A DNA stretch of 64,000 bases from Tetragonia tetragonoides (lineage: Eukaryota > Streptophyta > Magnoliopsida > Caryophyllales > Aizoaceae), in the NCBI GenBank assembly GCA_038025085.1, contig CM076154.1, positions 26,589,501-26,653,500 of the forward strand, given 5' to 3'. Positions 21,228 through 32,133 of the stretch are shown here, piece after piece. The notes under the pieces are model-generated. The model was not told the origin of the DNA, did not search any database, and was given only the letters and a program-made list of their open reading frames with translations. The translations under genes and the position numbers were made by a program. Every line of letters begins with the position of its first letter. Position 1 is the first letter of the stretch.

Positions 21228-23114
21228 ATGGCTCTAAATTTGGGAAAGATGAGGAGTAGGAGGACCGAGGTGCAGGAGGAGGTCGAGGAAATTGACATTT
21301 TCACCAAGGCTTTTCCACCTCATGTGAAGCCATCAAAGAGGAAGCCCAATTTGGCTTTTCCTCAAGATCGATACACCCGATCGGATTGGATGCCTGACAT
21401 TGTTTGGGATCGATCGGAGTTGCTTTTCCGGCCGGCGACTCATTTGAGCTCTCGGGCTTCCAAGTTCGTGGTAAGTACTCAAAGTTTTGAATTCATAGTT
21501 TTAAGCATTTTTTTGAGTTTATATGCTTGCCTTGGGTATAATTTGTATAGAATTTGTATGCAATTGTCAAGTTTGTAGCGCTTGTGATCTTGCGCGGCTT
21601 GATTGAACTTAGAAACATGCTTAGGATTGAACATTTGACTAAATGTGAACCTAAGGGATTGCAAACTTGATCATAGGAACCCGATGGGAATTTGAAGGCC
21701 CATGGAAACCACGGCTCTTCGATTCAACTTTTCAAAACCTTGCCCAAAGAGGTGCAAGATGCAATTTTGAATGCGGGGTTCGGGCCCCTTCTGAGAGCGG
21801 CGGACTCGGTAGAGCGAGTCAAGAGATGTATTGTACGGTTGTCTTTGGAGCGTTTTTGGGACACTACCATTACGTTTCGTTTCCCTAATGGGGAAATGAT
21901 GATTACTCCTTCAGAGTTTGTGATGTTGACCGGGGTACCTTGTGTGGGTATGCCCATTGTTTATGACGTTTCCATTTGAAACGTAAGACGGAGTTGGAGG
22001 AGCTTTTCGGCCCTTGGGGGAACACTTGGGGTCACCACTACCGTTCTTACAGCGAGCTTTTTACTGCTTTGAAAGACCCGAGGTTTAAGAGGAATACCTC
22101 GGTGGAGAAAAAGGCGAGGATATTTATCGCCTACCTCCTTGCCACCACTATCTTTGGTGCAAGGTAAGACGGAGTTGGAGGAGCTTTTCGGCCCTTGGGG
22201 GAACACTTGGGGTCACCACTACAGTTCTGATAGTGAGCCTTTTACTGCTTTGAAAGACCTGAGGTATAAGAGGAATACCTCGGTGGAGAAAAAGGCGAGG
22301 ATATTTATCGCCTACCTCCTTGCCACCACTATCTTTGGTGACAAGGGGAAACGCATTCATGCCATCTACCTCTCGAGTCTACTGAATTGGGAGAGTGTGA
22401 GAGAGTAAAACTGGGGGTTGTCGGGTTACGCCAACCTCTTGAGGTGCATGCGGTACGCCTGCCACGTGAACGATGAGGGGTGTAAGCAGGCGAACCTTCC
22501 TCCCGTCAACTTGTGTGGCTTTTGAAAGGTTTTACATATGCGTTTTTTTTTTTTACCGTTGTATTTGCTTAATTTGACATGCATGATTTATATGTGCGGT
22601 GCTTAACTTCATGTTTGAATGTAGCCTTGGTTTTTTGAGCATTTCCCGGATTTGGCGCCTACGAGCTGGGCGTTGGATTTTCTGATTTGCAGGGCATGGC
22701 GCCATAGGGGTCCAGCGCCTCTGCATACTCTCCAGCAGTACCGGGAGACTCTCTTGCGCATTGACTGGCACAAGGTAAAAATGTAATATTTGTTGTATGG
22801 ATTGTATGGGTTGTATTTCCTGGTGTGGTAATATCGTATGTTGCATGCTTGTGTAGATTGATTACTTCCCATGGGCGAAGTATCATGGGTCGGCTCCGAA
22901 AACCATCCTAGCCTCTAGGGCGGTGGACCGTCAAAGGATCCTAATTGCGGGCCCATTCTCCTTTGAGTGGTATCTAGGGGAGCGGATTTTCCGTCAGGTT
23001 TATCCTGACTTGGAGGGCCCTAGGATTCCTTTCGATGCTCCCTCTTCCATGTTCTTAGTGAGGTGCTGGTCTCATGAGCAGGTTGCGGAGGCCATGGTTG
23101 GCTCAGATGCTTTG
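21228..23114 (+). pseudogene. Antisense gene 1 of C: plant mobile domain protein, exons 1-4a
   Basis: Opposite strand to the pol of C. Plant mobile domain (PMD) proteins are found in plant transposons and in MAIN/MAIL host genes; biochemical function is unsettled. Exon 1 (21228-21470) starts MALNLGKMRSRR and ends at a GTAAGT donor. Exon 2 starts at 21677 and holds the PMD core: LERFWDTTITFRFPNGEM, PSEFVMLTGVPCVG, ELFGPWGNTWGHHY. Exon 3 is 22625-22774 (PWFFEHFPDLAPT), exon 4 starts at 22857 (IDYFPWAKYHG, GPFSFEWYLGERIF). Damage: a one-base deletion near 21978, a 181-bp tandem duplication, and a lost donor at the end of exon 2 (GTGCG changed to ATGCG). Element B interrupts exon 4 at 23115. Confidence 0.82.
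21983..22344 (+). repeat. 181-bp tandem duplication in exon 2 of the PMD gene
   Basis: GTAAGACGGAGTTGGAGGAG begins at 21983 and again at 22164. The two 181-bp copies differ at several bases. Since 181 is not a multiple of three, the duplication shifts the frame. Element A has one copy only. Confidence 0.9.
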
Positions 23115-24339
23115 TGTAGACGCCAAAAAGGCGCCTTCAGATTTCTCCGCAAAAGCCCCATGATGAAAGGAGTAATTTATAAACTTGAACTGTTATTTTT
23201 TGCTTTAATAGTTAAGATAAGGTCTCAGGTTTTTCCTCAAAATACTTCTTCATTCCATTTCATTCAAAAGCCCCGTTCAAGAGCTTTCCAACGACACGTC
23301 TCATGCCTCTTTCCGACTTCCGATCGCCAAGTTGCATTTTTCGGAATATTTAAATTCCTCTTGAAAATAAAAATGGGTTGAATGAAGACATCCAGCTGGC
23401 TGTTGACAGCCGTCAGCGGCCCAGGCCAGGGCCGCAAGCGGCGTTGACCAATTTCCCAGGGCCGCTAGCGGCGCTGACCCTGCTTCGGGTCCGGCTCATT
23501 TTTCAAGCTCGTCTCGATTTTCCAGCTCAATTTCTGCCGTCAAACCCTACTTCCCACGCCTATATAAACAACCCTTCACCCTCAGTTCAAAACACAGCCT
23601 ATAGTTGGCAACCTCTATTCTCGGTTGAGTACTCCCGAGCTTTTCCCTCTTTCTTCTAAAACATGAGATCTATATTTACTATTCTTGTCAAATATAGCCT
23701 ACAGTACAGGTACAAATTCCTGAGGGCTCAAATTAAATTAATTTCCTAATTGTTTATTTTCTAAGTAGTCATAATGTAGATATCATGCTAGAAGAACGTT
23801 TTTATTGCTTCCTAAATATTGTCTGTATAGTCGTTGTGCTGCTCAACTTGTCAATCGAATGCATGTCTAAACAAGGGTTATAATAAATGTGTGATGCTTG
23901 TGATGAACCAATTAATAGTCTAAGTCTAGGTTGTTAATCCGGTTTTGCATGGGAATTATGTCTTTAAATTATTAAGCAAACTTGAGTTAGTAGAGGCCGT
24001 CATAAACGGGCGAGTTGGGTGCCTAACACCTTCCCATCTCGTACCTTCGCCCCCGAACCTATTATTTTTGGGTACTCATATGTTCTATATGAGCGGGAAT
24101 CTTTCTAAAAACATGATTAGTTCACTTATCACGCTATTGGGTTGTCCCTTCGGTTTGTCTCTTCGATAAAACGCTGATAGAAGATTTGTGACCTCTTTCA
24201 TGATTTTTATTCAATTCAAGTCTTTTCAAAAGATTTTCTAACTCGATGGTCCCTTGAACTTATCTAAGCCCCCAACTGACAAATTTTCTATAAGGACGCA
24301 CTCCATGGAAACAATGTGGAAAAATCCCGGGTCCTTACA
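23115..24339 (+). repeat. 5' LTR of element B
   Basis: 1225 bp from TGTAGACGCC to GGGTCCTTACA. It contains a GC-rich block (23398-23480, with the palindrome GCCGCTAGCGGC), a TATA box and a downstream R/U5 region. It matches the 3' copy at 48211-48943 except for an inverted 52-bp segment (23769-23820 here). Confidence 0.92.
23571..23578 (+). promoter_or_regulatory. TATA box in the LTR of B
   Basis: CGCCTATATAAACAACCC is a strong plant TATA context, about 90 bp after the GC-rich block and about 770 bp before the LTR end. Confidence 0.7.
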
Positions 24340-24340
24340 G

Positions 24341-24358
24341 TGGCGACTTCATTGGGGA
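24341..24358 (+). other. Primer-binding site of element B
   Basis: TGGCGACTTCATTGGGGA follows the LTR end CTTACAG. A TGGCGACTCC-type site is usual for Tat elements. A and D have variants at the same relative place. Confidence 0.82.
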
Positions 24359-25337
24359 TTTATTTAAGAGGGTGAGACTCGAAAGTCAAGTTTGCTTAAT
24401 TGTTTAATAACATGTTCCATATTTTTTGCATCATTTGCATCATTTGCATGTGCCTTGGCACAACCTTTTGACCCTTATCGACCCTCGAGGAAGTTAGTGT
24501 CGCAACTCGTAGACAACCCATATATCTAAAGGAATATACAGTTGTTCTATCGTGCAAATCGACGCTTCCTCACCCATGACTCATCAATCGTTGTTGATGA
24601 AAAGAATTACAATTGATGTGTTGACCATCCGCCGAATGGAAATTGTAATTTGTCGTGGTAACCTCACAGGAGCCAAAAGCCTGTAACCCACATTTGTGTA
24701 TCCACTTGCTTGTTGTGCGTGTGTCGTTGTAATGCCCGTCTGATCACATGTTTGCTTGTAAACTGCGTTGTTATTATGCTTGAATGAATACATGATTGTC
24801 GTGACTACGTGCCAACATGTACTTATGTGGTAGAAGTCATTTCTTTTTAGCTAGTTCCTAATGCCCAAAGATTGTGCGAGAATTCAAATTCAATGAACAC
24901 TCATCATTTTCCTAATGATATATTCTAAAATGTCATAAACAGTTTTCTAGGATCTTTTTACAAAAAAAAAAGAGTCAGTCTTTCAATTTCCCCTCTCCCT
25001 TTTCCCATTTCTTTATTTTTCTTTTTCTTTTGATGTAATTCAGATTCGGTCAAAAAAAAAATAGAAAATCAAAAATAAAAGATAAAAAAATCGGCAAAAT
25101 AAACAATAAAAAGAGCCGGCGAAAACAAAAAAAATCGAAAAAGAAAAAGAAAAAAAAACGAAATTCTTTTATTTTATCCCCTTTTTCATTTTCTTTGAGT
25201 CTAGAAAAATAAAAATTAGGATAGTCCATCTTTTCCTATTTTATTTTTTCTTACTTTTGTTCATTGACTTTATTTTCTTTAATATTAGGGAAATAATTGG
25301 ACATTTAGGCTTAAGTACTTTTCTCCTTTAGGACAAT
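24359..25337 (+). other. Leader of element B, low complexity in part
   Basis: No gene seen. From about 24958 to 25290 it is a run of A-rich and pyrimidine-rich low-complexity sequence. A CAG near 25422-25424 just before the gag-like sequence could be a splice acceptor, by analogy with spliced Tat/Ogre leaders; no matching donor was established. Confidence 0.5.
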
Positions 25338-27165
25338 GTGCTTTCTATATGTGGGTCAATTTTTCATCAGGTGAGAGTCTCATGGTTTTTCTTGTTACTA
25401 AGTGCTCCGTGCTTCCTATTCAGGATAGGGGGTCCAAGGAAGAAAGGAAACGTTGAGAAAAGTTGGGCTCGACCTTCTGCAAGGCTAGTTCGTCTGCAAC
25501 CGTCTACACCACCAGGTCCCCGTTTACCTCCACCACAAACAACCTCACCATTAATAAATTCACCATCACTACATACTTTTTTCTCCACACCCATCACCCC
25601 TCCCAACTTCACAATGCCTAAAACCACTGATGAAAGACTGGATGAGCTCATGAGCGAGTTAGAAAGGGTACAACTCAAGGTTGAAGATAGAGAGAGGAAA
25701 GGAGAAGAAGAGTCAAGGACCCCTTCCGATTACGATTCTGAGGAAGAAAAGTCAGATGCCATGCTGGCTAAGATCATCTCTGTGCTCAAGAATAGCGGCC
25801 TGATCCCCAACTATAGTGCCAATGTAGAAAAGTTTGACACTAAGATCAAGGGTAACCTTCCGACCAAATTCTCTATGCCTGAAGTACCCACCTTTACGGG
25901 AGTCGAAAACCCACAGGATAACCTGAAATCCTTCACTACTGCTATGGCTCTAAGGGGAATCAACAAGAAACTCTATGCCCATCTGTTTCCCCAAACCCTT
26001 GATACGCATGCTCGACGATTGTTCTATTCCCTAGATCTGGAAAGCTACCCAACTTGGTCCGATTTTACCACGGTCTTCCTAGCTCGGTACAAGGACAACG
26101 CTACTCTCCCCATCACTTTGAGGGAGCTTGAAATTACCACTCAAGAGAGAAATGAGGGATTCACTAAATTCCTCCGTCGATGGAAATCCAAGATAGCTGA
26201 GATGGTAGAAAGGCCCTCTGAAACTGAACAAATCATGCATTTCATTAAGAACCTGCAACCGGCTTATAAGAGTCACCTTCAATACCAGGCCATCGACTCA
26301 TACCAGTGTCTCTATGACGTTGGCATCCTTATTGAAGATGATATCAACAAGAACAAGGATCAGGTGACCCCTAAGCCCTTCACTTACGGGAGAGACAAGA
26401 GGACAACTGCTGGGACCTCCTCTTATGCTCACGTTAATGAGGTAGCTTCTGTGAATACCTTTGCTGAAAGGAAGCCACCAAGAGAATTCAACCCTCTTGG
26501 AATGACTCTGTCACATGCTCTTGAAATAATGATAAAAAATAACCAGCTGCAGCCCATCGGACCTACCCTGGAACCATCTGTTAAGAGTCGCAACTGGAAA
26601 GAAGGGGAATATTGTAAGTACCATCAAGGAAAAGGGCACGGCACCGACAACTGTTGGGCTCTTAAACATGCTATCCAAGACAGAATTGAGAACGGTACCA
26701 TACCCTTACCAAAACCTGGTCAAGCACCCAACAATTCAAACAACCCTTTAGGTGCAATTCTACATATCAGTGTTGAAGATGCCTTGGGATTTGAGATTGC
26801 CGGAATATGGGACAGTAACGAAGAAGATGTATGGGAGGTCCAAACCAGATCACCCATAGGAGTGGCCCACTTGACACGTTCCGGTCGTCATTATAGGCCA
26901 CCGAACATCTACAATGACAGGATCCAACCTCCAGCCGAAGAAGAAGTGGAAGAAGTTTCGGCAAAAGACAAAGAATCTCCCATCACAGGACAACTCAAGA
27001 GAATCAAAGCCGATATCTCCACTTGACAGCTCTTAGCCTCATCCTACGAACATCGCCAGGCCATTTTGGAAGCCTTGTCAAAAGTTTCGGTATCACCGGA
27101 TATCAGGCCTGATGAATTGGTCGGTTTCTTGGTAGGGGATAAAACTCGACCGTCCATTACCTTCT
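25338..27165 (+). CDS. Gag (and start of gag-pro linker) of element B
   Basis: An unbroken 562-codon frame to TGA 27024. The capsid-like start is probably near RIGGPRKKGNVEKSWARP (about 25425), which D and A also have; the part before may be leader. Inside: LDELMSELERVQLKVEDRE (coiled coil), FSMPEVPTFTGVENPQDN, LFPQTLDTHARRLFYSL, FTKFLRRWKSKIAEM, then a CX2HX4HX4C zinc knuckle, YCKYHQGKGHGTDNCWALK. The tail has LTRSGRHYRPP. TGA replaces the Trp codon seen in A, after which homologous sequence runs to 27165, where A is inserted before the protease. The main Gag frame is intact. Confidence 0.85.
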
Positions 27166-28431
27166 TGTAAGAACCCTCGCCTTTCCGGCGCTTAATCGAG
27201 GTATTTGGCTGGAATTAATGGTTCTTAAATAGTGTATTGCATGCGATTCAAATCAATTATAGAGAACAATTTGCAAATAAGAAGCCACCACCAATTTTTA
27301 AGGAAAACAATTGGAAACCATCAAAAGTGCACCCCAATTCCTATTGGGAATTGACTCATGCACACGGGGACTAAGGATTTAGTTCGGGGATGTAGGTAGG
27401 AAATAAACAAAACGAATCTCATCTATATCGCCCGTATAAACGACCTCTACTAAGCTTATCCATGTCAAAAATTTATTTATACTATATGGTTCCATGCAAA
27501 TCTGGTCGTCCAAGGTCCTACATTAACTAGGCGGGTTAAGAACAACCAAATTACCTATGTTATCGCTTTGCACAATTTATATCCAATTTACATGCATACT
27601 ATTAACAAGCATAAACGAGATATAAAGCATTAAATTAACGCTCCAACCTACCAACTTTGCTAAACGCGCCAAGCATTGCATATGCACATCAATAAAACCG
27701 TTAGTAACTTCAAACAAAAATTAGTAATGTAAAGATGATAACTTTATGCTAAAATAAACCTAGGAGGCTACTATATACATGCAAAAACTACAAAAAGATG
27801 CAAACTTGCATAAACTAATAAAAAGATTCTAACTTTATATTAACTAACCATGCATAATTATGTATAAAACCCAAAAACATGAAAGTTTATTCAACCATAA
27901 TCAAAAGCTAAATAAAACATGATTAATAAACAATAAAACAAGAGATTTAATAAAGAGTTAGACCCTTAGGATGGTTAACGTGTACGTTCTATTTGAACGG
28001 GACTAGTAGAATTAGGATTGCTCTTCGATCTTGGGTGCTAGGCTAGGTGTATTGCTTGCTTGAATCTTCAGATTTCTGAATTCTCTTTGAATTGGGGAAA
28101 TATGTGCTCTCAATGCTCTCAAAATTGTGAACTGACCGGCCCCCTGCAAAAGAGGATGAGAAGGAGTATTTATAGAGTTAGGGGACGAATTTAGGGGCCT
28201 AGGGCAAGAAGTCCGGCGCCAAAACTCGGCGCAGCCAAAAAACTGGTTCGGTAGCCAAACATAGGGCAGCCAGGGCTGGCGGCCGCCGCTGGGGCCAGCG
28301 GCTGGCCTAATGGCCCCCATCGCTGTCACGTGCTGGCCACCGAGCAGCCTGCGAAGGCCGCTGGGCCTGACGGCGCGCGTGTGACTAGGGTTTTTGACTT
28401 TTTGTGTTCTGTAAATTACGAAATTACCCTT
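27166..28431 (-). repeat. 3' LTR of element A, 5' part deleted
   Basis: Matches the LTR of C from TGTAAGAACC (27166) to ACGAAATTACCCTT (about 28431), then jumps directly into the 66-bp repeats. Relative to C, about 470 bp are missing (C 19843-20310), including the LTR start and the polypurine tract. The TATA phrase is retained at 28167-28174 (minus strand), with GC-rich sequence at 28200-28370. Confidence 0.82.
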
Positions 28432-28433
28432 GC

Positions 28434-28658
28434 CGTTGCGTTGCTCTGCTTTGCGGGTGCCAACGTGACGCTAATTTTAATAGCTTCAACGTCAAAGAGT
28501 GTTATGTTGCTCTGCTTTGTGGGTGCTAACGTGACGCTAATTTTAATAGCTTCAACGTTTAAAGAGCGTTATGTTGCTCTGCTGTAGTTGTTGTCGACGT
28601 GACGCTAATTTTAATAGTCTCGACGTCAAAGAGCGTTGCGTTGCTCTGCTTTAGTGAT
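28434..28658. repeat. 66-68-bp tandem repeats, 3' untranslated region of A
   Basis: Three copies, with ACGTGACGC at 28463, 28529 and 28597; same unit as in C at 20243-20455. The third copy carries a changed segment (CTGTAGTTGTTGTCG). Confidence 0.9.
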
Positions 28659-29363
28659 GCCTGTGTTTTTGGAAAATTGTGCCTGCAAAATAAAGTGAAA
28701 TGCCTGTGCCTGAAAAGATTAGATATAAGGCTTGCGCCTGCAAAATAGATAATACCGGGTCCCTGGGATAGGAAACCAAGCTGTGGGGGCAAAAGAGTCA
28801 TTTTGGGTGACATATTCGAATTTCTCGGGCTTCCAACGGTCGAGAAATTCAATCCCGCGCGGAATATGAACTTGTGGGCCCGCCCCGAGAAGGGCGAACG
28901 AAAAAAATGGTTGGGCGGCCATGTGCAGGGCCGCCGAGCGCTGGGCGGCCTTAACGGGCCTGCTCAGCAGCTCAAAGCGCCGTGCGAAGGAGCTGAGGGG
29001 GGTCGCTGAGCCTGGGCGGCCCTGAACCTGGCCGCCGGGCCGGTTCAGAGGCCAAAACCGGGTATTTCTTTTGAGGAGCCGAATTTTTGGGTTATTTTGC
29101 CCCAAATTTTCGAGACTCTCTCTCTCTCTCTCTTCCTCCATTGTTGCCCAATCTTCATTTCTTGCTCAAATTTGCTCAAATTTGCTTCTTCTTGCTTGCA
29201 TTTGCTTGGGTTTGCTTAATCGTTGAATAATTCAAAGTTTAATTGTGATTTCTCATAAATTTGGGGTGAATTTGACAGTGGGTTTTTGAAACCCTTGGAG
29301 AGAGAAAATCTCAATTCTCCATCTTTGCTTGTTTGTTCTTGCTTGCCTTGCTCATAAATCTTC
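28659..29363 (+). promoter_or_regulatory. Upstream region of antisense gene 1 in A
   Basis: No gene. A GC-rich block at 28880-29040 with GGCCGCCGAG, GCTGGGCGGCC and GCTGAGCCTGGGCGGCC is followed by (CT)n at about 29114-29134 and the ATG at 29364. Same order as in C. No TATA box was recognised. Confidence 0.5.
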
Positions 29364-32133
29364 ATGGCTCCTAAATTGGCGAAGAAGAGGAGTAGAAGGG
29401 CCGAGGCTTGAGAGGAGGTTGAAGAAATTGACATCTTCACCAAAGCTTTTCCTTCCCATGTCAAGCCTTCCAAGAGGAAGCCCAATGTGGCTTTTCCTCA
29501 AGATAGGTATACACGATCGGATAGGATGCCCGACATCGTTTGGGATCGGTCGGAGTTTCTCTTTCGACCGGAGTCTCACTTGAGCTCCCGCGCTTCCAAG
29601 TTTGTGGTAAGCCTCAAACTTTGAATTCATAGTTTTATGCATTGAATTTTAGTTTATATACTTTGCCTTGAGTAGAATTTGTGTAGAAATTGTATGCAAT
29701 TGTCAAGTTTGTAACGCATGTGATCTTGCGCGGCTTGAACGAACTTAGAAACATGCTTAGGATTGAACATTTGGTTGAAATGTGAACCTAAGAGGTTGCA
29801 AATTTGATCATAGGAACCCGATGGGAATTTGAAGCCCCATGGTAATTATGGTTCTTCTGTGAAGCTTTTTAAGATTTTGCCCAAAGAGGTGAAAAGTGCA
29901 GTTTTGGGTGCGGGGTTTGGACCCCTTTTGTAAGCGGCGGACTCGGTTGAGCGAGTCAAAAGGTGCGTTGTCCGCTTGTCCTTGGAGCGTTTTTGGGATA
30001 CTACCAACACGTTCCACTTCCCTAATGGGGAGATGATGATCACTCCTTCGGAGTTTGCCATGCTGACTGGGGTACCCTGCGTGGGTACGCTGATTGTATA
30101 TGACGTTGCCATTTGGAAGCGTAAGACTGAGATGGTCGAGTTGTTTGGCCCTTGGGGAAACACCTGGGGTCACCATTATCGTCCCTATAGCGAGCTCTAC
30201 GCCGCTTTGACTGATGCGAGGTACAAGAGAACTACCTCGGTGGAGCAGAAGGCGAGAAAGTTTATCGCCTATCTCCTTGCCACCACCATCTTTGGTGACA
30301 AGGGAGAGCATATCCATGCTATTTATCTCCCTAGCTTGTTGGATCGGGAGAGGGTGAGAGAGTACAACTAGGGGTTGCCGGTCTACGCCAACCTCTTAAG
30401 GTGCTTGCGGTTCACTTTCCGCGTGAATGATGAGGGATACAAGCAGACGACTCCTCCTCCCGTGAGCTTGTGCCATTTTTGGAAGGTCTTGCAGGTGCGT
30501 TTTGCTTTTGTATCTGTTTGGTGATTTGCATGCTTTAAGTGTACGATGCTTAATTTCATGTTTCGATGTAGCCTTGGTTCTTTGAGCATTTCCCGGACAT
30601 GGCGCCTACGGACTGACAGTCGGATTTCCCGGTTTGCAGGGCATGGCGTCATAGGGGTCCTGCGCCCTTCCAGACTCTTCAGCAGTATAGGGAGGCCCTA
30701 CTGCGCCTAGACTGGCACAAGGTAACACAATTTTGCTTTTCTGTTGCATGGGTTGTATTTCTTGGTGTCTAAATATCTTACATTGCATGTTTGTTTAGAT
30801 TGACTACTTCCCTTGGGCGAAGTACCATGGGTTGGCTTCGGATGCCGTCCTTGCATCTACGGCGATAGACCGCCAGAGGATCCTGATTGCGGGTCCGTTC
30901 TCTTGCGAGTGGTATTTGGGAGAGCGGATCTTCCGTCAGGTTTATCCTGATGTGGTGGGACCGAGGATTCCTTTGGATCCTCCGTCGACCATGTTTTTGG
31001 TGAGGTGCTTGTCTCGCAAGCAGGTTGCGGAGGCCATGGTGGGCTCAGATGCTATGCGGTATTTGACGGAGCCTGCGGATGACCTTGCGGGGCACTACGA
31101 GAAGTTCCGTCGTGATCGCCTTATGCCTTCATTTGTGGGCTTGAAGGTAAGAATTTTTATATTTGTTATTCTATGCCTTTCTTGTTTTGTTGGTTGCTAA
31201 CCTTCTTTGCTTCATAGGAGCCTCGGGTTGATGATGTTGACGTGGATGTCCCGGATATGCGGGTCCGAGGTCGGGACTATGGCGGGAAGGAGTGTTGGGG
31301 AGAGGTCCCGATGACGGAGGACCTTGATGAGGATATTCAGGGCCTTCCTCTTCCAGTTTGCCATCCAGGGGTAAACTCGTCATTTTGCCTGTTGCATGTG
31401 ATTTTACCGTTTTCATGCTTGTATTTGATTTTTCTTTGCACAGCTTGACCGTGAGCAGACCGGGAAGGTCTTCAAGAAGATGCATGCTATGAAGTCTTGG
31501 ATTTCTCGAGCTCTTTCAAAGGGCCACTTGCTCGAGAGCTGACTTGGACAAGGTGAGCTTGACTTTGCATCTTCAAAGTTGTATGCTTTGAAAAATGTAT
31601 TTTATTTGCTTGGTGGGCTGCAGGTTGAGTACCGTCGACCCCTTCCTCGTCGGTCACGACAGGTGGTATTGTCGGATGATGAGGTCGTGAGCTCTCCTGA
31701 GCGTAGCCCTTCTCGTGAGAGGAGCCCTCGGAGGGAGAGTCCGAGGAGAGAGTGGGAGCCTGTACATTGGACGGGCTGTCCTGGTGGGAGTAGGATGACT
31801 CAGTTTGTGGAACCTACTTCTATGCCTATGCCGATGTATCCTTCTTATCCCGGGTATGCGGGATATGCTCCTTATGGCGGTCTTTATTACCAGCCCCCTG
31901 TCCCTGCTCCTATGATGCCTACCATGCCTCCTTGTTCTTCGTGGGGGTATGATTCGAGTTATGCTGGAGAGGGGTGCTCATATCGGGAGCATGCCCGCCA
32001 TTCTTCCTTTGACCCGGGCCAGCTGGTGGCGTCGATCTTTGGTGATGAGCCACGGAGGTCGGAGGATCACTTTGAGGTGCTCCGCAGGGATGCTGATGCA
32101 GGTGATGATTTCTATGCTAATGTTTTTGTATGA
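29364..32133 (+). pseudogene. Antisense gene 1 of A: seven-exon plant mobile domain gene
   Basis: Exons by GT-AG sites and comparison with C: 29364-29606, 29814-30494, 30572-30721, 30799-31146, 31218-31370, 31444-31552, 31624-32133. Exon 2 has the PMD core LERFWDTTNTFHFPNGEM, PSEFAMLTGVPCVG, FGPWGNTWGHHY and ARKFIAYLLATTIFG; exon 4 has GPFSCEWYLGERIFRQVYP. Exon 7 encodes an Arg-Ser tail (SPERSPSRERSPRRES) and a Tyr/Pro/Gly-rich C-terminus (YPGYAGYAPYGGLYYQPP). The start is set by the shared MAPKLAKKRSRR/MALNLGKMRSRR. Stops: TGA in exon 1 (29408), TAA near 29929 and TAG near 30369 in exon 2, TGA in exon 3, and a one-base insertion in exon 6. Function unknown; PMD proteins have been linked to transposons and silencing. 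Confidence 0.85.
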
